Source: CG1-02-35-72 sp964564475 (lineage in GTDB: Bacteria; Bacteroidota; Bacteroidia; Flavobacteriales; Flavobacteriaceae). From it: 23,859 nt of DNA. The notes under the pieces were generated by a model that saw only the letters and a list, made by a program, of their open reading frames with translations, had not been told where the DNA came from and did not search any database. Shown here piece by piece: positions 1 through 7,714 of this stretch. Where the stretch lies: assembly GCA_964564475.1 (NCBI GenBank), contig CAZMBM010000018.1, forward strand, positions 1 to 23,859, written 5' to 3'. How positions within the stretch are numbered: position 1 is the first letter of the stretch; each line of letters starts with the position of its first letter. The translations under genes and the position numbers were made by a program.

Positions 1-69
1 ATTCTTTTAAAATCAAAAAATTTTGACGATATTTGGTAATTACTAATAACCTTTAATTCAACATGATTT

Positions 70-2187
70 ATGAAAAAAAAATTACTCTTTCTTTGCTTTT
101 TAGCAGGATTCACATTACAAGCACAGTTTACAGGAGGCGGTAGTATTTCGGCCGGGTTGGTTTTTACAAATACCTCGCCCGGCAGATTCAATATTACCTT
201 TAGTCCTGATATTTCTGTAAAAGATACTGATGGTGTAACAGCCTTTACACCTTCAGATAATACAGCTCCTTTGTATCTACGTATGACCTTAATTAATGGT
301 TTAGATGTAACACCGGATGACGGTTCCGGAAAAGATTATGAAGATGATCAAATAATGGTAAGTACTACCGGACTTGTAACTTTGACACCCAATTTTACAG
401 GGGGATGGTATGGACAGTTAAATTTAAACTCGCATGTTTTTACAATGTCAAATAATACGATACCTGTAGGTTCATCAGTTGGCGCCGATTTTTTAATACA
501 ATTGGGTACAGCAGGCGGCGCCAGTGCACAATTAACAGAAGACTTACAGGCCAGTGCTTACGGCTTTACGTCTACTACAATAGTAGCACAATCTTATGTA
601 AATATTCCCGACACCATTTTTGAACAGGTTCTAGTAAACACTGGTATAGATACAGATGGGTTAAATGGGAAAATATTAACTACAGATGCCACAGCCGTAA
701 CAAATCTAGATGTATCGTTTATGACAGCCACATCGAATATGCCCAGCCTAATTTCAGATTTAACGGGCATAGAAGGGTTTACAAATTTGCAAGTATTAAA
801 TTGCAGTGGTAATAGAATTAGAAATCTAGATTTGAGTTCAAACACAAGTCTGGTAGTGTTACACGCCGAAGGCAACGGCATGACGACCCTAAATGTGAAA
901 AATGGTTATAATGCCGCAATGCATACGGCCTTTTTAACAGATTCTCAAATGGGTTATTTTTTGACCGGTAATAATTTATTTTGCGTCACAACAGACCCAT
1001 TTGCGGCCTTTTCATCCGTAGCAACAACAGGTGTTCCAACATCGCCACCTACAAGTTTCCGTATAGATGCCAGTGTACGTGGTTTTAGCCCAACAAGTTG
1101 TAATGATTTGGATGTTTTACCCTTTTTAGCTTCATTTCCGGCAGAAATTATAGCTATCCTTAAAGCCCAAGCTGATACTAATAGTGACGGTCAATTATTA
1201 TTGGGAGAAGTCGTTGCCTTTGTGGGGACTCTAGACTTCTCTACAATACCGGGAGGTGTAAGTGATTTATCATTTTTAGATGCCTTTACAAGTATAACCG
1301 GTTTGAATTTGGCTAATGGTACATTTTCATCAATTGATTTGAGTAAGTATCCTGATTTAGCGTCCTTAGATTTAACAGGAAACACCAATCTTGCCTCATT
1401 AAACGCTTCCAGTTTGGCGGCTTTAAAAACCCTAATTGCCAAGGGTAATACGGCCTTAACCCAATTGCTTTTATCGGGTTCTACAGGTATGACAGATTTA
1501 ACAACAGTTGATTGCCCCTTATTGGGTACTATAGATTTATCTGATTTAGATAAGTTAATCACTTTAATTGCCAAGGGTAATAGCTTGTTGAGTTCTTTAA
1601 CATTACCGGGTCAAACACCTCCGTCGCTTAAGAGCGGTGTTACAAATAAAAGTGCGGCAGTAAATACTTCTTTAGTAACGGTAGATTTGCAAAATAATGG
1701 CTTATCGGGGAGTCTAGATTTGTCTAATTATTCAGCACTTACAACTATAAAAGTAAACGGCAATAGCTTAACAGGTTTAAATGTTAAAAACGGCAATAAT
1801 GCCAATGTACCAACAGCAAATTTTGATGCACGCAATAACAATTTGACAAATATTGTTGTAGATAATGTGAGCTATGCTAACTCAAACTGGACCAATATAG
1901 ATTCGGGCGTTACTTTTACAACTGATGCCACACTAGGTTTGGATGACAATCTTTTGGCCACAAAAATTAATATATTTCCTAACCCTACCAACGGTGTTTT
2001 AAATATTAGTGTCCCATCGGGTTATGCCGTAGATAATATTTCTGTTTTTGATGTAACGGGTAAACGTGTAAAGTACACCAATGCTTTTGTAAAATCATTA
2101 GATTTAAGTAATTTATCTAAAGGATTTTATATACTTAAAATAAAAACAAACAAGGGCTTATTGTCTAAAAAAGTCCTTAAATACTAA
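70..2187 (+). CDS. Secreted leucine-rich-repeat protein with T9SS C-terminal sorting domain
   Basis: This 705-residue protein is probably exported and displayed on, or released from, the cell surface; its ligand is unknown. It starts with a signal peptide (about residues 1-19, basic MKKK then a hydrophobic core ending near LQAQ). Irregular leucine-rich repeats follow, with LDLSSNTSLVVLHAEGN near residue 255, a second array near 405-500, and a TLIAKGN unit that occurs twice. Residues 369-380 form a complete EF-hand or dockerin-type calcium loop (D-T-N-S-D-G-Q-L-L-L-G-E). The last 80 or so residues (INIFPNPTNG, then FDVTGKRV, then LSKGFYILKIKTNKG and a basic KKVLKY end) are a typical type A sorting domain recognised by the type IX secretion system, so an OM translocon and sortase should exist elsewhere. 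The ATG at 70 directly precedes the signal peptide. The gene appears monocistronic and ends at a strong hairpin. The family call is firm; the biological role is not known. Confidence 0.9.
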   Translation: MKKKLLFLCFLAGFTLQAQFTGGGSISAGLVFTNTSPGRFNITFSPDISVKDTDGVTAFTPSDNTAPLYLRMTLINGLDVTPDDGSGKDYEDDQIMVSTTGLVTLTPNFTGGWYGQLNLNSHVFTMSNNTIPVGSSVGADFLIQLGTAGGASAQLTEDLQASAYGFTSTTIVAQSYVNIPDTIFEQVLVNTGIDTDGLNGKILTTDATAVTNLDVSFMTATSNMPSLISDLTGIEGFTNLQVLNCSGNRIRNLDLSSNTSLVVLHAEGNGMTTLNVKNGYNAAMHTAFLTDSQMGYFLTGNNLFCVTTDPFAAFSSVATTGVPTSPPTSFRIDASVRGFSPTSCNDLDVLPFLASFPAEIIAILKAQADTNSDGQLLLGEVVAFVGTLDFSTIPGGVSDLSFLDAFTSITGLNLANGTFSSIDLSKYPDLASLDLTGNTNLASLNASSLAALKTLIAKGNTALTQLLLSGSTGMTDLTTVDCPLLGTIDLSDLDKLITLIAKGNSLLSSLTLPGQTPPSLKSGVTNKSAAVNTSLVTVDLQNNGLSGSLDLSNYSALTTIKVNGNSLTGLNVKNGNNANVPTANFDARNNNLTNIVVDNVSYANSNWTNIDSGVTFTTDATLGLDDNLLATKINIFPNPTNGVLNISVPSGYAVDNISVFDVTGKRVKYTNAFVKSLDLSNLSKGFYILKIKTNKGLLSKKVLKY

Positions 2188-2200
2188 TCAAAGGACAACT

Positions 2201-2245
2201 AATTAATCAAAAAAACCGCTTTAAAAGCGGTTTTTTTGATTAATT
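2201..2245. terminator. Bidirectional terminator, perfect 22-bp inverted repeat
   Basis: Bases 2201-2222 pair without mismatch to 2224-2245. The core CCGCTTT/AAAGCGG is flanked by runs of seven A and seven T, so either strand gives a GC-containing hairpin followed by a U tract. It lies between two convergent genes and its right arm reaches over the stop codon (2240-2242) of the minus-strand gene. Confidence 0.85.
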
Positions 2246-3682
2246 ACGTCTTGCTCTATAACCAAAAAGGCGTTGGTCTTTTATGGTTTCGGCAATACCT
2301 TCGGGTAACATGTCTTCCCAACCTTCTTTATCTTCATTAATCATAACCAAAACTTCTCTTGAGAGAATATCTAAAATATTGGGGTTATAATCTACAATAT
2401 CTACCATCTTACCATTGTATTTAAAATATTTATACAATTCTTTCATCCGCGGATGGACTTTTAGGTTTTTGCTGGTATTTATTTCACCTGTTTTGTGATT
2501 TTTAAGAGGGTAGAGGTATATTTTTAAGTCTTTGTGGAATAATTTCCCAAAGGCTTCTAAAATACCACCACTTAAATCACGGTAGTATTTTTCATCAAAT
2601 ATTTGAATGAGATTGTAAACACCCATCGCCAATCCCATTCGTGCTTTTGTAAACTGCGCAAAATATTCAACAAGCCTAAAGTATTTTTGGAAGTTGGTAA
2701 TCATTACTGTTTTACCAAGCGAACAGAGTAATTCGGCACGGTCTAAAAAGTCACGCTCATTAATTTCACCTTCGGAGCGGAGATTTGTTAAAGTGATTTC
2801 GAAAATTATTTTCGTATTTTTTTCTTCAACTTTATTTTCTTTAAAAAACAGGGCCTTAGATTTTTCGTAAATATCCATATTTACAAGGGTAACGGGTCTA
2901 AAACTGCCGCGTAAGGCCAATATATTTTTTTTGTACAATTCTTGAGCCGGTAAAAGGTTTGTACCGTTGGCGTCAAACATTACAGCATCTGTCATGCCAT
3001 TTTTTACCAATTGCAAACTCATTAACCTGTTATCTACATACATAAATCGGGGACCGGAGAAATTAATCATATCAATTTCTATCTGATCGTGTTCAATATT
3101 ATCGTAGAAAGATTTTACAATTTCTTTAGGATTGTCATGCATATAGAAACCGCCAAAGATGAGATTTACACCCAACCTGCCAAGTGTTTCTTGTTGTAAG
3201 GTAGAATTACTTTCTTTAAATCGAATATGAATGATAATTTCGTTATAATCTTCTAATGGGTCTAGTTGAAACTTTACACCGACCCAACCATGTCCTTTAA
3301 ATTTTTTTGAAAAATCTATTGTAGCCACAGTGTTAGCGTAAGAAAAAAACAAACGATTAGGATGCTTCTTACGAATTAACCGGTCTTCCATCAAATTTAT
3401 TTCATGTATGAGCATTTTTTTTAAACGCGATTCGGTTACATAGCGTTTATCATCTTCTTCACCGTAAATGGCATCAGAAAAATCTTTGTCGTAAGCCGAC
3501 ATGGCCTTGGCGATAGTGTTAGAAGCCCCTCCGGCTCTAAAAAAATTTCTCACGGTTTCTTGGCCGGCACCTATTTCGGCAAAAGTGCCGTAAACATTTT
3601 CGTTAAGATTTATTTGTAAAGCCTTCTGTTTGATTGTGAGAACTTTACTGATTTCTTTATCGCCTTTTAGTTTTACAGACAT
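2240..3682 (-). CDS. Conserved hypothetical protein, 480 aa, function unknown
   Basis: I recognise this as a conserved Bacteroidota-type protein without an established function. It is 480 residues, hydrophilic, with no signal peptide and no clear membrane segment, so it is probably cytoplasmic. The N-terminal part contains a Gly/Ala-rich conserved-looking stretch (about residues 32-65: YGTFAEIGAGQETVRNFFRAGGAS, then AKAMSAYD) followed by an acidic DAIYGEEDDKRYVTESRLKKML region. The rest is mixed alpha/beta, including FGGFYMHDNP and a histidine-containing C-terminal part (KNLKVHPRMKELYKY). I see no Walker, HxGH or other catalytic signature that would justify an enzyme name. Neighbours give no pathway hint: it follows the transhydrogenase operon but a terminator separates them, so it has its own transcription unit. 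The ATG at 3682 is the natural start. From memory, homologues carry inconsistent names in databases; these should be distrusted. Confidence 0.85.
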   Translation of the reverse strand: MSVKLKGDKEISKVLTIKQKALQINLNENVYGTFAEIGAGQETVRNFFRAGGASNTIAKAMSAYDKDFSDAIYGEEDDKRYVTESRLKKMLIHEINLMEDRLIRKKHPNRLFFSYANTVATIDFSKKFKGHGWVGVKFQLDPLEDYNEIIIHIRFKESNSTLQQETLGRLGVNLIFGGFYMHDNPKEIVKSFYDNIEHDQIEIDMINFSGPRFMYVDNRLMSLQLVKNGMTDAVMFDANGTNLLPAQELYKKNILALRGSFRPVTLVNMDIYEKSKALFFKENKVEEKNTKIIFEITLTNLRSEGEINERDFLDRAELLCSLGKTVMITNFQKYFRLVEYFAQFTKARMGLAMGVYNLIQIFDEKYYRDLSGGILEAFGKLFHKDLKIYLYPLKNHKTGEINTSKNLKVHPRMKELYKYFKYNGKMVDIVDYNPNILDILSREVLVMINEDKEGWEDMLPEGIAETIKDQRLFGYRARRN

Positions 3683-3733
3683 GTTTTTGATTTAGTAGTG
3701 GTAAAATTAATGAAAATTTTGTGCCTTCTGCAT

Positions 3734-3770
3734 AAAAAAAGCCATTTCGTTAAAAGAAATGACTTTTTTT
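3734..3770 (-). terminator. Rho-independent terminator of the pnt operon
   Basis: A 15-bp stem with one mismatch pairs 3734-3748 with 3756-3770 (loop GTTAAAA). Seven A on one side and seven T on the other give a U tract on either strand. It stands 20 bases beyond the pntB stop codon and upstream of the next minus-strand gene, so it ends the transhydrogenase transcript. Confidence 0.8.
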
Positions 3771-3789
3771 AAAAGATTTAAATGAACTA

Positions 3790-5175
3790 CTACATACCTT
3801 TTAATTCTGAAATTAATTCTTGAATTGTTTTTTTGGCATCACCAAATAACATAGACGTTTTTGGGTTGTAGAATAATTCGTTTTCAATACCTGCATAGCC
3901 CGGATTCATTGTTCGTTTATTGACAATAATTTGTTTGGCATCTACAACTTCTAATATGGGCATGCCATAGATAGGGCTTGAAGAATCGTTGTGTGCCGCC
4001 GGATTTACAACATCGTTAGCACCCACCACAAATACCACATCTGTATTTTTAAACTCCGGATTAACGTCATCCATTTCAGCCAATTTATCGTAGTCAACAT
4101 TACTTTCGGCTAAAAGAACATTCATATGGCCCGGCATACGTCCTGCCACAGGATGTATGGCATATTTTACATCTACACCTTTACTTTCCAATAATTGTTC
4201 TAATTCGTGGATGGCATGTTGGGCTTGTGCCACAGCTAAACCGTATCCCGGTACGATTATAACGCGTTGCGAGTAGTTCATCAATATGGCAGCGTCACTT
4301 ACTGTTGTTTTTTTAATGTCGCCTTTTTCGCTTTTAGAACCAGCGGTTTCATCGGTATCAGTACCTCCAAAAGCGCCAAAAATAACACTGGATAGCGATC
4401 TGTTCATAGCTTTACACATCGCTACAGTTAAAATTAATCCGGCAGAGCCGACTAAAATACCGCCGACAATCATAACCATATTGCCATAAATTGCACCGGC
4501 AATAGCCGCAGAAATACCTGTTAAGGAGTTTAACAGCGATATTACCACCGGCATATCGGCGCCACCAATGGGTATAACGAACAACACGCCGTAAACTAAT
4601 GAGGCTGTAAGCAAAGAGTACAGAAATATTTGGCTGTCAGAACCTGTGTAAACAACATAAGCAGAAAAAGCTATGATGGCTAAAATAACAAGGTTATTTA
4701 TAAGATTGTATTTAGGCAACCTGATAAGGCTTTTCATACTGCCATCTAGTTTGGCCCAAGCAATTAAACTACCGGAAAATGTGATGCTGCCAATAACCAC
4801 AGCAGAAACCGTAATAGCGGTTTGCATGGCATCGCCAATGTGGTTGTTAAACTCAATTAAACCGATTAGTGTGGCACTGGCACCTCCAAAACCGTTAAAT
4901 AGTGAAACGAGCTCAGGCATTTTCGTCATTTTAACCTTTACGGCCATAAGCCAACCAATTACAGTACCTATTAAGATGGCGGCGATTATTAAAATATAAA
5001 TAAAGTTGCTTACTTGAAAACTGTGTAAAAACAAGGTGCCAATAATGGCTAGACCCATACCGCTTGCGGCTATTAGATTTCCTTTTCTAGCCGTTTCGGG
5101 ATGCCCTAAATATTTTAAACCAATGATAAAAGTTATAATTGATATAAGATAAATAATCTCTAAAGTAATATTCAT
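3790..5175 (-). CDS. pntB: NAD(P) transhydrogenase, beta subunit (PntB)
   Basis: This is the beta subunit of proton-translocating transhydrogenase, which uses the proton-motive force to transfer hydride from NADH to NADP+ and so supplies NADPH; the enzyme sits in the inner membrane. The 461-residue length is normal. Residues 1-260 form several hydrophobic helices (membrane domain II), including the conserved-looking NGFGGASATLIGLIEF and SLLNSLTGISAAIAGAI segments. The C-terminal 180 residues form the NADP(H)-binding domain III, with VIIVPGYGLAVAQAQHA, GRMPGHMNVLLAE, VVFVVGANDVVNPAA, and the diagnostic NPGYAGIENELF near the end. The ATG at 5175 overlaps the stop of pntAB by 4 bases, implying translational coupling. 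The operon order pntAA-pntAB-pntB is complete and a hairpin follows. Identification is secure. Confidence 0.97.
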   Translation of the reverse strand: MNITLEIIYLISIITFIIGLKYLGHPETARKGNLIAASGMGLAIIGTLFLHSFQVSNFIYILIIAAILIGTVIGWLMAVKVKMTKMPELVSLFNGFGGASATLIGLIEFNNHIGDAMQTAITVSAVVIGSITFSGSLIAWAKLDGSMKSLIRLPKYNLINNLVILAIIAFSAYVVYTGSDSQIFLYSLLTASLVYGVLFVIPIGGADMPVVISLLNSLTGISAAIAGAIYGNMVMIVGGILVGSAGLILTVAMCKAMNRSLSSVIFGAFGGTDTDETAGSKSEKGDIKKTTVSDAAILMNYSQRVIIVPGYGLAVAQAQHAIHELEQLLESKGVDVKYAIHPVAGRMPGHMNVLLAESNVDYDKLAEMDDVNPEFKNTDVVFVVGANDVVNPAAHNDSSSPIYGMPILEVVDAKQIIVNKRTMNPGYAGIENELFYNPKTSMLFGDAKKTIQELISELKGM

Positions 5176-5480
5176 GATTTTTTCTTTTTAAACATTTCTA
5201 ACATTCTGTTGGTAACCACAAAGCCACCAACCACATTTAAAACACCGAGTATTACAGCGCAAAACCCTAAAGTTAAGACGACATAATTATCGGTCTCTGC
5301 CTGTAACATGACTAAGATAGCTCCCATAATAACCACACCGCTCAAAGCGTTTGCACCCGACATAAGGGGTGTATGTAAAACGGCCGGAATATTTTTTATA
5401 ACTTCTACACCGATAAATGTCGATAAAATAAGGATGTATATTATGTCGAGATGACTTTTGATAAATTCTAATATTTCCAT
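5172..5480 (-). CDS. pntAB: NAD(P) transhydrogenase, membrane part of alpha subunit (PntAB)
   Basis: This 102-residue protein is the short membrane portion of the split alpha subunit. It carries about three hydrophobic helices (LDIIYILILSTFIGVEVI; ALSGVVIMGAILVMLQ; YVVLTLGFCAVILGVLNVVGGF) and ends in a short basic tail. In enterobacteria this segment is fused to the C-terminus of PntA; here it is separate, as in the three-subunit Rhodospirillum-type enzyme. It lies 12 bases downstream of pntAA and overlaps pntB by 4 bases (ATGA). With PntB it forms the proton channel. Confidence 0.94.
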   Translation of the reverse strand: MEILEFIKSHLDIIYILILSTFIGVEVIKNIPAVLHTPLMSGANALSGVVIMGAILVMLQAETDNYVVLTLGFCAVILGVLNVVGGFVVTNRMLEMFKKKKS

Positions 5481-5492
5481 TTTTTATAAAGT

Positions 5493-6593
5493 TTATGATT
5501 TTCTAATTTCACCGTCTTTAATTATTAAAGTATCGTCGGTAATTTGGTCTTCTAAATTCCAATCGAATTTGGCGTCTTTGGTAAGATGGTTAATAAAATT
5601 AAGCATATTTTTCGCATATAAATCACTGGCATTGGTTGAAACGCTTTCAGGCGCCATTGAAGTACCAATAATTTTTACACCGTTGTGATAAACAGTTTCT
5701 CCTATTTTACTCAATTCACAGTTGCCCCCATGAGAAGCCGCCAAGTCAATAATAACCGCTCCATTTTTCATTTGATCTACCTGTTCTTTAGTAATGAGTA
5801 CCGGCGATTTTCTACCGGGAATTAGGGCAGTAGTTATGACCAAATCGGCTTTAAAAAGCGATTTATTTACCGCTTCTTTTTGACGTTTGGCGTAATCTTC
5901 TGAGGCCTCTTTAGCATAACCACCTTCAGATTCTTCACCGGTGTTGTCAACGCTAATAAATTTAGCTCCTAATGATTCAGTTTGTTCTTTTGTTTCTGTT
6001 CTGATATCTGTCGCTTCAACAATAGCGCCTAAACGTTTGGCAGTAGCAATAGCTTGTAATCCGGCAACACCTACACCATAAACCAAAACCCTGGATGGCG
6101 TAATTGTTCCGGCGGCCGTCATCATCAAAGGGAATATTTTCGTCATTTCATAAGCCCCTAATATTACGGCTTTGTATCCGGCCAAATTGCTTTGTGAGCT
6201 CAGAATATCCATATCCTGTGCTCTCGATATGCGCGGAATGGCATCCATCGAAAAAGACGAAACACCTTTGGCTGCTATTTTTTTAATACGCTCCGGATTG
6301 GATTTGTGAAACAACTGGCTCATTGTAATCTGCCCTTTTTTAAGTAAGGCTATTTCATCGTCATCAAAGGGGTTAATCTTAACAATTACGTCGGCATTAT
6401 TAAACAATTCAGTTCTGTTAACAATATCGGCACCGGCCTCTCTGTACTCAGAGTTCTTAAAATTGGAGGCTTTACCGGCATCTTTTTCTACTAAGCATTT
6501 AAAACCTTTATTTACAAGTAATTTAACGACAGAGGGGTTTATAGAGACCCTTTTTTCGCCCTCGTTACTCTCTTTTAAAATTCCTATTTTCAT
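5493..6593 (-). CDS. pntAA: NAD(P) transhydrogenase, NAD-binding alpha subunit (PntAA)
   Basis: This is the soluble NAD(H)-binding domain I of transhydrogenase, attached to the cytoplasmic side of the PntAB/PntB membrane part. It has 366 residues. It opens with MKIGILKESNEGEKRVSINP, typical of the alanine dehydrogenase/PNT N-terminal fold, and carries RISRAQDMD at 121-129 with SSQSNLAGYKAV following (the mobile-loop and nucleotide region of the family). The Rossmann glycine motif GVGVAG is at 173-178, with D196 at the end of the next strand positioned for the ribose of NAD. The ATG at 6593 is the only sensible start. It is first in a three-gene operon. An alanine dehydrogenase is unlikely because pntAB and pntB follow at once. 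Confidence 0.96.
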   Translation of the reverse strand: MKIGILKESNEGEKRVSINPSVVKLLVNKGFKCLVEKDAGKASNFKNSEYREAGADIVNRTELFNNADVIVKINPFDDDEIALLKKGQITMSQLFHKSNPERIKKIAAKGVSSFSMDAIPRISRAQDMDILSSQSNLAGYKAVILGAYEMTKIFPLMMTAAGTITPSRVLVYGVGVAGLQAIATAKRLGAIVEATDIRTETKEQTESLGAKFISVDNTGEESEGGYAKEASEDYAKRQKEAVNKSLFKADLVITTALIPGRKSPVLITKEQVDQMKNGAVIIDLAASHGGNCELSKIGETVYHNGVKIIGTSMAPESVSTNASDLYAKNMLNFINHLTKDAKFDWNLEDQITDDTLIIKDGEIRKS

Positions 6594-6946
6594 AAGTGTA
6601 TTTGTTTTATTGATTTATTGCATTATTACAAAGAGCATTCCAAAATGGCTTTTATATAAAACAAAGTTTTATTTAAAAACCCTACTTTATCGTGAGTCTT
6701 GCTGTACGGTATTTATTAAATGTATGCTGATTGTTGTTCATATTAATAATAGTAATCATTAAGTTGATGATATTTTTAGTTTTACAGATATTTATTTGGG
6801 TATTAAAAGATGACAAATGTATATTTAAAGTTAAAAAATAATTATGATAAATATCACTGTATTTTTTGTGTAAAGTGATTAAAAACACAGCTTCTTTCTT
6901 AAAAAAAAATGTAATTTTATCCTTTAAATAAAAAAGCAAGAAACTT
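6594..6946. other. Divergent intergenic region, 353 bp, no gene seen
   Basis: This very A+T-rich stretch separates the minus-strand pnt operon from the plus-strand metallo-hydrolase gene and must hold both promoters. I looked for TAnnTTTG on both strands and found only imperfect matches (for example TTTATTTG near 6795 on the plus strand), so no promoter is called. Reading frames crossing it have no family resemblance and run antisense into the neighbouring genes. No stable RNA, repeat or attachment site is apparent. Confidence 0.6.
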
Positions 6947-7708
6947 TTGAAAATAATTTTTTTAGGAACAGGCACCTCACAAGGTATTCCGGTTATTGGG
7001 AGTAACGATCCTGTTTGTTTTTCTACAGACATTAGAGATAAAAGATTGCGGTCTTCTCTATTTATTAAGTGTAAAGATACACAATTTGTGATAGATTGTG
7101 GCCCTGATTTTAGAGAACAAATGTTAAATAATGAAATTGTTGACTTGTCGGCTGTTTTATTTACACATGAACATTCTGACCACACTGCCGGATTGGATGA
7201 TTTAAGACCTTTTTGTCGAAAAACGGGTTCTATGCCTATTTATGCTCATAAACGTGTGTTAAAAAATTTAGCCCTTCGTTTTGCGTATATTTTTGCCACA
7301 GAGAATAGATATTACGGAGCGCCCAGTGTAAAGCCCTATACCGTCAATAACGAAATATTTAAAGTAGCTAATGTAGAAATCACACCTGTTAATTGTCGTC
7401 ATGGCGATTTACAGGTGTATGGCTTTAGAATAGAGAATTTTGCTTATTTAACCGATGTTAAATCGGTTGATAATAAGGAGCTTGACAAGTTAAAAAATTT
7501 AGAGATTTTAGTTATTAACGCTTTGCGAATTGAGGCACACCCTACACATTTTAATTTAAAAGAAGCTTTAGATTTTATACAGAAAGTAAATCCTAAAAAA
7601 GCTTATTTAACCCATATAAGTCACAAGCTCGGATTTCACAGAGAGGTTGAAAAAACACTTCCTGAAAATGTTTTTTTGGCTTATGACAATTTAAAATTAC
7701 AGCTGTAA
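6947..7708 (+). CDS. PhnP-like MBL-fold metallo-hydrolase
   Basis: This 253-residue soluble protein belongs to the metallo-beta-lactamase-fold phosphodiesterases close to PhnP and RNase Z. It begins MKIIFLGTGTSQGIPVIG, the usual first strand and loop of the family. The metal-binding HxHxDH motif is HEHSDH at 74-79, followed by TAGLDDLRPF. Further probable ligands are H152 (NCRHGD), D170 (YLTDVKS) and H223 (LTHISH). A 5',3'-cyclic phosphodiesterase-like activity is plausible, but no phosphonate genes are nearby, so the substrate is unknown. The start is TTG at 6947; no in-frame ATG gives the conserved first strand. It converges on the DsrE-like gene with only two bases between stop codons, and a perfect palindrome covers both. 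Confidence 0.88.
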   Translation: MKIIFLGTGTSQGIPVIGSNDPVCFSTDIRDKRLRSSLFIKCKDTQFVIDCGPDFREQMLNNEIVDLSAVLFTHEHSDHTAGLDDLRPFCRKTGSMPIYAHKRVLKNLALRFAYIFATENRYYGAPSVKPYTVNNEIFKVANVEITPVNCRHGDLQVYGFRIENFAYLTDVKSVDNKELDKLKNLEILVINALRIEAHPTHFNLKEALDFIQKVNPKKAYLTHISHKLGFHREVEKTLPENVFLAYDNLKLQL

Positions 7709-7714
7709 TTTTAA
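7691..7714. terminator. Perfect 24-bp palindrome covering both convergent stop codons
   Basis: Bases 7691-7702 are the exact reverse complement of 7703-7714, with AGCT at the centre. As RNA it would give a 10-bp A+U-rich hairpin with a 4-base loop on either strand. It includes the TAA of the plus-strand hydrolase (7706-7708) and of the minus-strand DsrE-like gene (7711-7713). It most likely acts as a compact shared terminator, though it lacks a GC-rich stem; a protein-binding site is the alternative. Confidence 0.5.

Noticed and set aside
594..1574. Minus-strand reading frames (95 and 127 residues) inside the leucine-rich-repeat gene
   Set aside because: They are antisense to a protein with clear signal peptide, repeats and sorting domain, and their translations resemble no family; the repetitive Leu/Ser codons keep the opposite frame open.
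1380..1600. Repeated stretch TTAATTGCCAAGGGTAATA as a possible mobile or direct repeat
   Set aside because: The two copies are in frame and encode the same leucine-rich-repeat unit (LIAKGN), so this is internal protein duplication, not a mobile element.
6463..6762. Plus-strand 99-residue frame across the pntAA start
   Set aside because: It is antisense to the conserved first residues of pntAA, has no recognisable domain and no promoter.
6682..7185. Minus-strand 167-residue frame covering the pnt/hydrolase intergenic region
   Set aside because: Half of it is antisense to the conserved N-terminus and HEHSDH motif of the hydrolase, and the rest is low-complexity A+T-rich translation (Ile, Asn, Lys).
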